This document shows, piece by piece, positions 42,413-51,890 of a DNA stretch of 64,000 bases. Source of the DNA: Halobacteriovoraceae bacterium (GTDB lineage Bacteria > Bdellovibrionota > Bacteriovoracia > Bacteriovoracales > Bacteriovoracaceae); the NCBI GenBank assembly GCA_002712005.1, contig PASP01000006.1, forward strand, positions 118,822-182,821, in the 5' to 3' direction. Below the pieces are notes generated by a model. The model was not told the origin of the DNA. It did no database searches and saw nothing but the letters and a program-made list of their open reading frames with translations. Position 1 is the stretch's first letter. Every line of letters begins with the position of its first letter. The position numbers were made by a program, and so were the translations under genes.

Positions 42413-43795
42413 TCAATCATTCGCCTCATGGATAAAATAGACTTCTAAAGTCTTTTTTCGATGCTCCAATTTTTGATAGGCCTTTCGGAGAAATGGCCAG
42501 GGGCGATAAGATAAACCTCTATCTTTGAGGGCCTTAGAAAATTCAACAAATAATTTATCCTCACCTAGACCCTTCGCTGCCTTCTTACCCATATGGGAGA
42601 ACTCTGTATCCCTATAGATGACGAAGGGAAAGAAGGGATGATAACTCGTAAGCTCAGATAAGCTTCCAAAACGTTTAGAAATATACGAACCTTCAGAAAT
42701 CGCTTGCGCCAACTCTCTATCCCTCTTTTTCATAAAAGCACGGGTATCGGGCAAGTTATCGCGAATAAGAAGCATTTGAGCGTAGATATAAACTTCTACC
42801 CCACCGCTAAAAGTAAGGGGCCCTCGAGGCCCTTGAGCTTTACGTAAAGAGGTAACCAGCTGTTGCAAATTACGGCGTAATTCTCCACGTCCTTGCTGGG
42901 ATAGTGTTGAAATCAATTCCCTTAAAAGAAGCTTAAGCCGTTCTTCAGATAGGTCAGACCAACTCTTTTGGTAATTATAGACGATGGCCATTCCTCTATG
43001 GGGACGTACGACTCTTATATCTTTTGAGCTTTGAGCTTCTGGGATTGGGAGAGAAGTTTGGTTGTACTTAAGCGCCCATTGATTGGCCCTTTCTACAAAA
43101 TGGGCCATGGCCTTGGGATAGGCCGTTTTCAAAGGGCCAATGATTTCATGGCGCAGAAAATTTCTTTTAAAACGAAGGGAGTCATTACTCTTATCTTGCA
43201 CATAAAAGAGGTTGAGCTTTCTCACAAAATAAGAAATTTGTTTCTTAGTTAAGCAATGAAGGGGGCGTCTAATAGATCCATGAATTAAAGGAATTCCCAT
43301 CGGCAGATCTGGCCTAGAATTTGACTTAGAATTCGTACCGGAACTCGATAGGAGTAAGTGAAGAAACCACTCAAAGGAATCATCAATATGATGGCCCAAG
43401 TAAAGTAAGTCTGAATGACTATCGTTTGCCTCTAACCACCCCTTTAAAATTTGATAGCGTCTGGTACGCGCCCATTTTTCAATATTTCCGCGCGGGGGAT
43501 TTTCTTTAATCTTCTCTATGATGAGCTCAGGATAGTGCTCTTGTAATTTCTTTGCCTGCAAAGAGGACTCTTCTCTAAGAGCGTGATCCACATGAATAGG
43601 AATGACTTGATCAATATAAGACGTCGTATCGCGAAAGTGACATAGGAGATGATAGAGAAGAACGCTATCCTGCCCTCCACTCATTGCGACAATGGCCCTC
43701 TTTATTTGGCCAGTCTTTGAGTTGGGAAATAAATGGTTTTTCTTCATAAAAAGAAGAACCCATTTATAGAGATGTTCATTTGTAAGAGAACTCAT
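42413..43795 (-). CDS. tilS: tRNA(Ile)-lysidine synthase
   Basis: TilS attaches lysine to C34 of tRNA-Ile2 (CAU), converting it from Met to Ile decoding. The 460-residue protein has the PP-loop VAMSGGQDSVLLYHLL, then HVDHALREES, the LYLGHHIDDSFE motif and a long C-terminal half with less clear conservation. The frame runs up to 43879, but the tRNA promoter at 43868-43896 overlaps that extension and its hydrophobic N-terminus is alien to TilS, so I place the start at ATG 43795. Another ATG at 43747 is possible. A CAU-anticodon tRNA lies just upstream on the opposite strand. Confidence 0.88.
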   Translation of the reverse strand: MSSLTNEHLYKWVLLFMKKNHLFPNSKTGQIKRAIVAMSGGQDSVLLYHLLCHFRDTTSYIDQVIPIHVDHALREESSLQAKKLQEHYPELIIEKIKENPPRGNIEKWARTRRYQILKGWLEANDSHSDLLYLGHHIDDSFEWFLHLLLSSSGTNSKSNSRPDLPMGIPLIHGSIRRPLHCLTKKQISYFVRKLNLFYVQDKSNDSLRFKRNFLRHEIIGPLKTAYPKAMAHFVERANQWALKYNQTSLPIPEAQSSKDIRVVRPHRGMAIVYNYQKSWSDLSEERLKLLLRELISTLSQQGRGELRRNLQQLVTSLRKAQGPRGPLTFSGGVEVYIYAQMLLIRDNLPDTRAFMKKRDRELAQAISEGSYISKRFGSLSELTSYHPFFPFVIYRDTEFSHMGKKAAKGLGEDKLFVEFSKALKDRGLSYRPWPFLRKAYQKLEHRKKTLEVYFIHEAND

Positions 43796-43867
43796 TAGGC
43801 CATTTAGCCCAAAGCTAGGGAGAAAGTAAATAATTGAAAAAACTAGAAGCAAAAAATTTAAATCGTA

Positions 43868-43896
43868 TTGACAGGCCAAAAGAGATCATTTAAGAT
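43868..43896 (+). promoter_or_regulatory. sigma70-type promoter of the CAU tRNA gene
   Basis: TTGACA and TAAGAT are separated by exactly 17 bp, with transcription expected to begin near 43903, about 20 bp before the tRNA. The consensus -35 and ideal spacing make this the best promoter seen in the window. Confidence 0.8.
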
Positions 43897-43921
43897 TTCG
43901 CTCACTTAAAAAGTTGTAGAT

Positions 43922-43998
43922 GGCTTTGTAGCTCAGTTGGTTAGAGCGTAGCATTCATAACGCTAAGGTCCGCAGTTCAATTCTGCGCAAAGCCACCA
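43922..43998 (+). tRNA. tRNA with CAU anticodon (Met elongator or Ile2)
   Basis: The 77-nt gene folds as a cloverleaf with encoded CCA. The 7-bp acceptor stem is GGCTTTG/CAAAGCC, the D-stem is GCTC/GAGC, the anticodon loop is TTCATAA with CAT, and the T-stem is CGCAG/CTGCG. It lacks the initiator features (three G-C pairs before the anticodon loop and mispaired first acceptor pair). Position 31-39 is an A-C mismatch. A CAU anticodon can be elongator Met or the Ile2 acceptor modified by TilS. Overall resemblance (GTAGCTCAGTTGGTTAGAGC) favours Met, but the neighbouring tilS makes Ile2 worth testing. Confidence 0.93.
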
Positions 43999-44004
43999 CA
44001 CTTT

Positions 44005-45195
44005 TTAAAATCCCAAACACTGCGCTTCTTCCCTAAATAATTTCGAAAAATTCTCTGCACGAATCAGATCTAATTTCTTATTGAAATTTCTAAATATCCC
44101 TAAAAGCTGGGACTGATCAGCTCCTTCCATATAAGAAATGGCATTATCTAAATCTTCGGCCACTCTTCCCAAGTGGCGCAAAGGAAAATTTTGATACCTG
44201 CGGCGAAGTTCTTTCTTTAAATCAGGGGGAAGAATTTGTAGGCTTTGCCATTTAGGCTCTTCCACCAATGTAACCGAAAAGTCCTTAAGGTCTTGGCCAT
44301 GATAGAAATCACTTTCATGAATAAACTCGATAAACTCAAGGACATGGAACATATTATAAACACTCAAAGTAAAGTTATTCATCAAGCGTACATGAGGTGC
44401 TTCTTCTTTTACCCGATTCCAATTTTTTAAAAAGCTATTCCAATCCAATCCCTTGCGAATAAACTCCCCTTTTTCACCAAGGCCATCAATACTGGCAGAG
44501 AGATTCACTTTTTTAAATTGGTTCCACAGAGGAATCACTTCCCTATCTCCTAGAGAAAGAATACTCAAATTGGTGTCGTAAGTAATTTCAATATCAGGAT
44601 TAACGCTAGCGAGGCGCTCTAAAATATCATAGTGCTCACTCTCCATAAGAGGCTCTCCCCCGACAAAATGAATTTGAGTCAGTCCTTTTAAATAGGGCTC
44701 AATTTGCGAGAGCATCGATTTATTAGAGGGAGTACTCGTGACTTTTTGATATTGCCCACGGGGATTTAAAAAGAGGGCATCTTTAAACCAACCTGTACTC
44801 GTAGCAGGTCGACAAGTACGACAAGAGAAATTACAGAGATTACTAAAGCGAAGCGATAGTGATTTAGGCTGACTTGGGGCGCTTCCTGCAAGAACGTCAT
44901 CAATATATAAAGACCAATTCTCATTTTCATACTGGCGCCACGATTTAGCTCCAAGGCTTTCATAATAGAAACAATCTTTACAATGAGAATTCTTCTGGGT
45001 CTGAGCAGAGAGGATATGACGTTTGAAGTCTTTAAGCTGGTCCCCTTGCCAAACAGATTGAAGATCTTGCTGGTGAAGATTTCCCATATCTTGAGGCTGA
45101 TTAGTGTGACAACACACATGCACCTGACCTTGGATTTGGATTTCCATATGGACAAAGGGAAGAATACAGAAGCCTTCAGGCAATTTCTTAGTCAT
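44005..45195 (-). CDS. Radical SAM/SPASM-twitch-type protein
   Basis: The 396-residue protein contains the 4Fe-4S radical SAM motif NLCNFSCRTCRP with Cys121, Cys125 and Cys128. FVGGEPLMESEHYDI supplies the usual GGEP loop. An additional N-terminal cysteine-rich segment (GFCILPFVHMEI, VHVCCHTN, HCKDCFYYE) resembles the SPASM/twitch part, here placed before the barrel. Such proteins modify peptides or small metabolites. No obvious precursor peptide is nearby; the neighbours are a tRNA and a damaged amidinotransferase gene divergent from it. The domain call is confident, the function unknown. Confidence 0.8.
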   Translation of the reverse strand: MTKKLPEGFCILPFVHMEIQIQGQVHVCCHTNQPQDMGNLHQQDLQSVWQGDQLKDFKRHILSAQTQKNSHCKDCFYYESLGAKSWRQYENENWSLYIDDVLAGSAPSQPKSLSLRFSNLCNFSCRTCRPATSTGWFKDALFLNPRGQYQKVTSTPSNKSMLSQIEPYLKGLTQIHFVGGEPLMESEHYDILERLASVNPDIEITYDTNLSILSLGDREVIPLWNQFKKVNLSASIDGLGEKGEFIRKGLDWNSFLKNWNRVKEEAPHVRLMNNFTLSVYNMFHVLEFIEFIHESDFYHGQDLKDFSVTLVEEPKWQSLQILPPDLKKELRRRYQNFPLRHLGRVAEDLDNAISYMEGADQSQLLGIFRNFNKKLDLIRAENFSKLFREEAQCLGF

Positions 45196-45268
45196 ATATC
45201 TATATTACTCTTAACTTAGAATTCTTCCAAATCATACGTAATATCCAAGATCTATGCTAATATAACCT

Positions 45269-46354
45269 ATGGCCGTCAATATCTATACCGAATGGGGAAA
45301 ATTAAAGGAAGTCGTCGTAGGCGATTGTGTCAACATTAATTCTTATAATGTTGATCTCTCCTTTCGTTACTTCTTTGGAGACAATATTAGAGATGAGTTT
45401 TTAAAAAATAATATAACTCTACAAACACGCCTCATCGAACAGAGAAAAGAAGACCTCGATGCCGTGGCCAAATCATTAGAAGAGCTAGGAATTCGGGTTC
45501 ATAGGCCAAGAAAACTAGAAAAAATAGAATCGTTTAAAACTCCTCATTTTGAAGATTGGACAAGGCCAATTGATAACCCTCGCGACCAAGTCCTGATTTA
45601 CGCAGATGAAATTATTGAAACCTCCTGTTTATGGCGGGCCAGATATTTTTAAAACGATCTCTTTAAAGATATTTTTAAAGAATTATTCGATCGTGGAGCC
45701 CATTGGGTAAGCTCCCCAAGGCCTGAGTTAAGAGATGAAAATTTTGATTTGAGTTATCTTCGTAAAAATCCCAATCAAGATGTGGATTGGCAGTATTATG
45801 ATTCTCTCACCAAAAGTTTTGAGATTATGTTTGATGGCGCTCAATGTTTAAAATTTGGAAAAGATATTATTATGAATATCTCCAATGAAAATCATCGCCT
45901 TGGGGCCAAGTGGTTACAGCGCCACCTAAGAGAGAGGGCCCAAGTTCATACGGTGCAATTAACGGATCATCATATCGATGGCATGTTCATGCCTCTAAGG
46001 CCTGGACTCTTACTGTGCAATTACAGTTCTATGAAAGATAAAATATCCCTTCTTCCAAAGCCCTTACAAAAGTGGGATCACATCTATGTCCCAGGTCCCT
46101 CCCTAGAAACAAAGAAAGAGACTCCTCAGTTGGCCAGTGCTAATATCCTCGTCAATGTCCTGCCCCTAAGTGAAAGTATGACGGCGATTTTTGCTAGCAC
46201 GAAGGAAGAGGGGCTCCCCCTCGAAAAAACTCTTAGAAAAGCAGGACAAGAAGTTATCATCCTTCCTCTGCGCCATAGTCGTCTCTTTGGAGGAGGACTT
46301 CACTGTGCAACTCTAGATCTTATTCGGGACGAGGTTTGCGAATCCTATTTCTAA
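45269..46354 (+). pseudogene. Amidinotransferase gene with in-frame TAA
   Basis: Codons 1-127 and 129-361 lie in the same frame and together form a full-length amidinotransferase of the arginine:glycine type: TEWGKLKEVVVGD, SCLWRARYF, MFDGAQCLKFGKDI, DHHIDGMFMPLRPG with the catalytic His, and GGGLHCATLDL with Cys346. A single TAA at 45650-45652 follows RARYF, where relatives carry Glu (RARYFE), so GAA to TAA fits. The downstream part is otherwise intact and could start again at ATG 45749, but that would remove the N-terminal propeller blades. It may be a recent pseudogene, a readthrough gene or an error. It overlaps the convergent FAD gene by 42 bp. Confidence 0.85.
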
Positions 46355-47356
46355 AATAGCTTTCTTTCCTATCAGATGACTTAGAGACCAGCCATTCTTA
46401 TAGAGGCCATTAAGGATCAGGATATCTCTTTGATCATCCCACTTAAGAATGGGAGCACGTTTTGGCCCTTTGGAACGAACACCAGTTCGAATTGATTTCT
46501 TTCCTGTAAATTCCAATTCGGGATAAACAGAAATAAAATCCTCAAGATCATCCTTTAAATCTTTTTCCCTCTTTGCAGTAATCCCATCACTATAAGTAGA
46601 ACCTCCCCAAACAAGAGTGCGCAAAGAGTGGTTATAGATAAAATTATGCCCCTTCCAAGTAAGAACTAAACTCTCCTTAGGTCCTTCATGAACAAAAGTG
46701 ATATCGCTAAAATGGAAATAATGGCCAACAGCAACTTTAGGAATTTTATGAAGCTGACTTAAATTGAGATCACTCTCCAGCGCACCGGTGCATAGGGCAA
46801 GGCGATCAAAGCAATAGGTTTGTCCCTTTAGGGTGGAAACCTGATGATCATCTAGTGTGGTGACAAGATCATCGACGAGAGTGATATTTAATTGGGATAA
46901 AATGGTATCTTGCCACCAAGAAAGAAAAGTTTGAGGCTCAAATATATAGGCCTCTTCGTGAAAGAATTCGCTCTTTGGTCTAAAGTTTGAGGAAGTTATA
47001 CTAACTGGAGCTTGAAGAGAACCAAAGCGTCTTCTTATCTTATTGTCTTCACCAGGACTCACCAAGTGAAACCGATCCACCTTTTGAACCCCTGCCGGTG
47101 TATACTCTTCTATGAATTCACGGGTAAGAAAGAAGGCCTCATATAAACAATCCCCAAGGTCAGAGAGATCCTTTTTTATCCCTTGCAAGGCCACTAATGC
47201 CGTCGTATTGAGGGAGCAGAAGTGGGCCGGGGGATGGTTTTTGGGATCTAGGAAAGGGCCAATCCAATAGATTTCATCTACCTTCTTTTTCTCTTTTATC
47301 ATATTCCACAGTAGACCCATTGCAGCTAAACCGCGGCCAACAACAACTAATTTCAA
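46313..47356 (-). CDS. FAD-dependent oxidoreductase, DAO-like
   Basis: The 347-residue protein begins with a dinucleotide-binding fold, LVVVGRGLAAMGLLWNM (GxGxxA type, lacking the third classical Gly), and has FDRLALCTGALES as the FAD-binding ATG-like motif near residue 200. It shows IRTGVRSKGPKRAPI and LNGLYKNGWSLSHLIG near the C-terminus, typical of glycine/D-amino acid oxidase-like proteins. Substrate is unknown. It converges on the amidinotransferase with a 42-bp overlap of coding ends, an unusually large one. A start with upstream AAGGGG-like bases is used. Confidence 0.75.
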   Translation of the reverse strand: MKLVVVGRGLAAMGLLWNMIKEKKKVDEIYWIGPFLDPKNHPPAHFCSLNTTALVALQGIKKDLSDLGDCLYEAFFLTREFIEEYTPAGVQKVDRFHLVSPGEDNKIRRRFGSLQAPVSITSSNFRPKSEFFHEEAYIFEPQTFLSWWQDTILSQLNITLVDDLVTTLDDHQVSTLKGQTYCFDRLALCTGALESDLNLSQLHKIPKVAVGHYFHFSDITFVHEGPKESLVLTWKGHNFIYNHSLRTLVWGGSTYSDGITAKREKDLKDDLEDFISVYPELEFTGKKSIRTGVRSKGPKRAPILKWDDQRDILILNGLYKNGWSLSHLIGKKAILEIGFANLVPNKI

Positions 47357-47466
47357 GTACTTTACCCCTTAGTGCCTTCATCTTTTTTCATCAAACCCTT
47401 GGCACTATAAAGTTTTTTCCGTAGGCTAATTACCCACTACACTAACACAGCAGGAGTACAACCCAC

Positions 47467-49812
47467 ATGACTAAAAATGTCATTGAAGCAGAAGCGGCCA
47501 AATTTGCGGCCCTCGAAACCCAAATTAATATGAACCAAGTTGTGGCAACGCTCAACCTTCTCTTTAATGAAGATTGTACCGTTCCTTTCATCACCCGCTA
47601 TCGTAAAGAAGCCACGGGTGGACTTGATGAAGAGCAAATTCGTGCGATTCAAAAATCATATGAAGATTATATCGAAAGAGAAAAAAGAAGGGCCTATATC
47701 TTAGAAACTCTCGAAAAGATGGAAGTTCTTAGTGCCGATCTCAAAAAGAAAGTTCTCGCTGCAGAAACTCTTAATCAATTAGAAGATATCTACGCCCCTT
47801 ATAAATCAAAACGTAAAACAAAAGGCCAGTTGGCCGAAGCTGCTGGATTAAAACCTCTAGCGGAAAGGATTCTTGAAGGAAGTATTTCCCTTGAAGAACT
47901 TGAAGCCCAAGCGGATCAGTGGATTAATAAAGAAGCAAAATTCAATGAATGGAAAGATTGCTTAAAAGGAGCTCAGGCCATCATTATGGAGAGCTTCTCT
48001 CACGATACTGAATTAAAAGAAACTCTAAGAACAGATTATTGGAAAGATGCCGCCCTCGTATCGACGAAGCGAGATGGAGCTGAAGAAGTCAAAGACTGGC
48101 AGAAATTTAAAGACTACTTTGAATTCTCTCAACCGGTCAGTGAATTAAAGAACCCAAAAGCAGCTCACCGCTTTTTGGCCATGAGAAGAGGGATGACCCT
48201 TAAAATTTTAAAAGTTGAAGTGAGTTACCCGGTAGAAAATTCGGTAGGGCTTATTCAAAGAAAGCATTTCCCAGTGGAAAGCGCTAAGACTTTTGACTTT
48301 CTCATGAAAACAGCAGAAAAGGCCGTGAATACTTCAATTCACCCTTCACTCGATCTTGAAGTAAAAGGGGATCTTAAGAAACTCTCTGATGAATCGGCCA
48401 TCGATGTATTTGGAGTCAATTTAAAGAACCTCCTACTTCAACCCTATCTTGGGGCCAAGACAGTATTGGCCTTAGACCCTGGAGTGAGAACAGGTTGCAA
48501 GACTGTTGTGGTCGATAGCACGGGAAAACTTCTCTTTGATACCGTTATTTTTCCCCACGAGCCTCAAAATGATGTTAAAGGAAGCCAGACTATTCTTGAA
48601 AGGCTAATTGATCACTACAATGTTGAATATGTGGCCATTGGAAATGGAACCTACGGAAGAGAAACTCTTCACTTTGTAGAAGAATATGTAGCCCAAGTAA
48701 AAGAAGAAAAAGTGAAGGCCACATTAGTTAATGAAAGTGGAGCTTCAATTTACTCGGCTTCTGAAATTGCCAAGAAAGAATTCCCTGATAAAGATGCCAC
48801 CGTAAGAGGAGCTGTTAGTATTGCTCGTCGTTTTCAAGATCCTCTGGCGGAACTTGTTAAAATTGATCCCAAGTCTATTGGTGTTGGTCAATACCAACAC
48901 GATGTGAATCAATCTAAATTAAAGAAAGGCTTAACGGGTATTGTAGAAGACTGTGTGAACTATGTAGGTGTAGACCTCAATACAGCTTCGGCTCCACTCT
49001 TGGCCTATGTATCAGGTATCGGTGATACCGTCGCCAAGAATATTGTTAAAATGAGAGAAGAGTTAGGAGGATTTAATTCTAGGGAACAGCTTCTTAAAGT
49101 TTCTCGTTTTTCTCAGAAAGTATTTGAACAGTCTGGTGGATTTCTTCGTATCTATGGTGGAGCTCATCCCCTAGATGCAACCTTTATTCACCCAGAGCGC
49201 TACGAAATTCTCGAAAGCTGGGTAAAAGAACAAGGTCATCAACTTAAAGAACTTATTGAAGATCAAGAAATCATTCAAAAGCTTGAGAACGATAAAGAAC
49301 TTTCAGAAAAGATTGGTCAATACACACACGATGATATCGTGAAGGCCCTTAAAGCGCCTTCCCAAGATCCACGTACAGAATTTAAATCAACAGACTTTAG
49401 AAAAGATATTAAAACGATTGGAGACCTTGAGCCAGGTCAGTGGTATCCAGGTATCGTAACAAATATCACTCAATTTGGTGCTTTCGTAGATATTGGGATC
49501 AAGCAAAATGGTCTCGTTCACGTTTCAGAAATGGCCGATCGCTTTGTTGAAAATGCATTAGAAGTTCTCAAAGTCGGACAAGAAGTTAAAGCGAGAGTCA
49601 TCGAAGTCGACGAAAACCGGGGACGAGTGGCCCTCTCCCTTAAAACTGGTGAATCAATCCCTAAAGCTGCTGGTCAATCTTCTCAACAAAGATCAGGAGG
49701 CCATAAAGGTGGTTCAAAACCAAGGTCTCACCAACAAGGTGGAGGCAACCAAAGAAATCAAAAGCTCAAAAATAATGCTTTTGCTGCTCTTAAAAACTTC
49801 AAAGTAAAATAA
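47467..49812 (+). CDS. tex: Tex-family S1 RNA-binding transcription accessory protein
   Basis: The 781-residue protein follows the Tex plan: N-terminal helical region with VPFITRYRKEATGGLDEEQI, a YqgF-like domain (about 330-430: VLALDPGVRTGCKTVVVD, AIGNGTYGRETLHF), HhH segments with VGVDLNTASAPLLAYVSGIG and GGFNSREQLLKV. A C-terminal S1 domain (about 655-725: YPGIVTNITQFGAFVDIGI, NGLVHVSEMADRFV) is followed by a Gly/Ser/Gln/Arg-rich tail. Tex binds RNA and affects transcription and stress tolerance. CAGGAG precedes the ATG. It is divergent from the FAD gene and separately transcribed from metG. Confidence 0.95.
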   Translation: MTKNVIEAEAAKFAALETQINMNQVVATLNLLFNEDCTVPFITRYRKEATGGLDEEQIRAIQKSYEDYIEREKRRAYILETLEKMEVLSADLKKKVLAAETLNQLEDIYAPYKSKRKTKGQLAEAAGLKPLAERILEGSISLEELEAQADQWINKEAKFNEWKDCLKGAQAIIMESFSHDTELKETLRTDYWKDAALVSTKRDGAEEVKDWQKFKDYFEFSQPVSELKNPKAAHRFLAMRRGMTLKILKVEVSYPVENSVGLIQRKHFPVESAKTFDFLMKTAEKAVNTSIHPSLDLEVKGDLKKLSDESAIDVFGVNLKNLLLQPYLGAKTVLALDPGVRTGCKTVVVDSTGKLLFDTVIFPHEPQNDVKGSQTILERLIDHYNVEYVAIGNGTYGRETLHFVEEYVAQVKEEKVKATLVNESGASIYSASEIAKKEFPDKDATVRGAVSIARRFQDPLAELVKIDPKSIGVGQYQHDVNQSKLKKGLTGIVEDCVNYVGVDLNTASAPLLAYVSGIGDTVAKNIVKMREELGGFNSREQLLKVSRFSQKVFEQSGGFLRIYGGAHPLDATFIHPERYEILESWVKEQGHQLKELIEDQEIIQKLENDKELSEKIGQYTHDDIVKALKAPSQDPRTEFKSTDFRKDIKTIGDLEPGQWYPGIVTNITQFGAFVDIGIKQNGLVHVSEMADRFVENALEVLKVGQEVKARVIEVDENRGRVALSLKTGESIPKAAGQSSQQRSGGHKGGSKPRSHQQGGGNQRNQKLKNNAFAALKNFKVK

Positions 49813-49931
49813 ACATCAAGCCTATGGCCTTTTCTTACGGGGAAAGGCCATTATTTCCTAGCTTCAAACTTCCCTCTTTCCCCCATTCTTTGCTATAATC
49901 CCTCGGTATCCCTGAATGAACGAGGTTATTA

Positions 49932-51890
49932 ATGGTAGCACAAACCCAAGCACATCCCCCCCACGTCACTGAAGTAAAAGAGAAAATCGATTTTATTCTA
50001 GATAAGATGAAAGATAGCTTTCCCGAAAAGGCCGTGGTTACTGCAGGGATGCCCTATGCAAATGGGCCGGTTCACATTGGACACCTAGCTGGTACCCATG
50101 TGCCCGCTGATATTTATTCTAGTTTTCTAAAACTTCTTATTGGAAATGAGAATGTTCTCTTCGTCTGTGGAACAGATGATCATGGTTCTACTTCTGAAGT
50201 AGCCGCCAAGAAAGTAGGCAAAAGTACTCGAGAATTTATTGATGAAATCCATTCACGTCAAGCTCAGACAATGAAGTCCTACGGAATTGATCTCGATGTT
50301 TATACAGGAACCTCTAGAGAAGAAAATTACGAAACCCATAAAGAAATCTGCCAAGATTTTCTAAGAGATCTTTATAAGAATGAACGTCTCGATAAGCGAA
50401 CAAGCTTGCAGTGGTTTGATGAAAAAGCATCGATGTTTCTTCCTGATCGCTACGTGACGGGAACTTGTCCTAAGTGTGAGGCCCCAGGCGCCTATAGTGA
50501 AGAATGTGATTCCTGTGGTGCCAATTACGAGGCCAAGGAATTAAAAGAGCCTATCAGTAGCGTAACCCAAACCACTCCCGAACTTAAAGAAACAGATCAT
50601 TGGTACTTAAATATGTGGAAGGCCACAGACCAATTATGTGAATGGCTAGAAGGAAATCAAAAGACATGGCGAAAGAATCTTCTGACAGAAGTTCTAGGTA
50701 CAGTTCGCACTACATTTATCTTTAGCAATACCCATGAAGATAGCTACAAAGAAATAAAGGAAGATCTTCCAGAACATAAGAGTCGTTATGCTCCTGGAAA
50801 GAAAGTCGCCCTTACTTTTAAATGCCTGAATGATTTGGAAAAGGCATCACAAGAATTAAAAGCACGAGGCTTTGATATTGAACTTCTCGATGCTTGGGCC
50901 CATCGTTCTATAACAAGAGATGTCTCCTGGGCCATTCCCGTGCCTGAAGAAATTGATGAAACCATGAAGGGAAAAACCCTCTATGTTTGGCCAGAATCTT
51001 TAATTGCTCCCATTTCCTTTTCTAAATTGGCCCTTAAAAATAAAGGAAAAGACCCGCAGGATTCTGACCTTTATTGGAAAAATCCTAAAGCTGGTCGTTA
51101 CCAATTTCTTGGTCAGGATAATATTTTCTTCTATGTACTGATGCAAGGATCCATGTGGTTAGGTACCCAGAAAGATCCCAAGCGTTTACCTGTTGCCGGT
51201 GAATATCAAATGACAGATATCTTTAGCAATTACCATCTTCAAATTAATGGGGCTAAAATGTCTAAGTCCAAAGGTAACTTCTTTACTGGTGATCAACTTA
51301 TTGCCCCTAAGGAAGATGGGGGTATGGGCTACCATCCCGATCAAATCCGCTACTTTCTAAGTATCTTAAGTTTGACTGAGAAGAACTCCAATTTTGATGA
51401 AGAGATTTTAAAAGAGAGAAATAAATTTCTTGCGGGACCGCTCAATGCTGCTTTTGAAAAACCAATCTCGGCCTGTCATTCAAAATTCAAAGGTCAAATA
51501 CCCGAGGGTGATCTCATTGGTAAGACAGCAAAAGAGACTCAAAAAATCATTCCCAATTATATAAAAATGATGAAAAAAGGTGATTATGCGAAAATCCTTT
51601 TTGCCATAGAAAACTATGCTCGTGTGATTAACGGACTCTTTAGTGTGTATAAGCCCCATGATGATCGTGGTGATGATAAAGAGCGAGCAGATGCTCTCTA
51701 TTCCTGCTTCTATATTTTAAAGAATGTTATGATCATGCTCTCTCCTTTTGCACCTGTGACCATGGAGAAATTGAGAATCTCTCTCAATCTCCCCGAAGAG
51801 AGTCTCTCTCTTAAAGAATTAGGAGTTCCTCTTATGCCCGGTCACACGATTCATGAACAGAGTGATTACTTTCCAGCAGTTTCCGAGTGA
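49932..51890 (+). CDS. metG: Methionyl-tRNA synthetase
   Basis: MetG charges tRNA-Met and initiator tRNA. The 652-residue class I synthetase has HIGH in GPVHIGHLAGTHVPAD near 48, VCGTDDHGS, the zinc knuckle CPKCEAPGAYSEECDSCGA, and MSKSKG near 442 in LQINGAKMSKSKGN. The anticodon domain extends to about 610. No C-terminal Trbp111 domain is present. An insert of about 60 residues after the knuckle (EDSYKEIKEDLPEHKSRY region) seems larger than usual. GAGG precedes the ATG. The last 25 bp overlap a convergent secreted-protein gene. Confidence 0.95.
   Translation: MVAQTQAHPPHVTEVKEKIDFILDKMKDSFPEKAVVTAGMPYANGPVHIGHLAGTHVPADIYSSFLKLLIGNENVLFVCGTDDHGSTSEVAAKKVGKSTREFIDEIHSRQAQTMKSYGIDLDVYTGTSREENYETHKEICQDFLRDLYKNERLDKRTSLQWFDEKASMFLPDRYVTGTCPKCEAPGAYSEECDSCGANYEAKELKEPISSVTQTTPELKETDHWYLNMWKATDQLCEWLEGNQKTWRKNLLTEVLGTVRTTFIFSNTHEDSYKEIKEDLPEHKSRYAPGKKVALTFKCLNDLEKASQELKARGFDIELLDAWAHRSITRDVSWAIPVPEEIDETMKGKTLYVWPESLIAPISFSKLALKNKGKDPQDSDLYWKNPKAGRYQFLGQDNIFFYVLMQGSMWLGTQKDPKRLPVAGEYQMTDIFSNYHLQINGAKMSKSKGNFFTGDQLIAPKEDGGMGYHPDQIRYFLSILSLTEKNSNFDEEILKERNKFLAGPLNAAFEKPISACHSKFKGQIPEGDLIGKTAKETQKIIPNYIKMMKKGDYAKILFAIENYARVINGLFSVYKPHDDRGDDKERADALYSCFYILKNVMIMLSPFAPVTMEKLRISLNLPEESLSLKELGVPLMPGHTIHEQSDYFPAVSE

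Noticed and set aside
43796-43879. Longer N-terminus of tilS
   Set aside because: The extension is hydrophobic, overlaps the tRNA promoter and is not found in TilS proteins.
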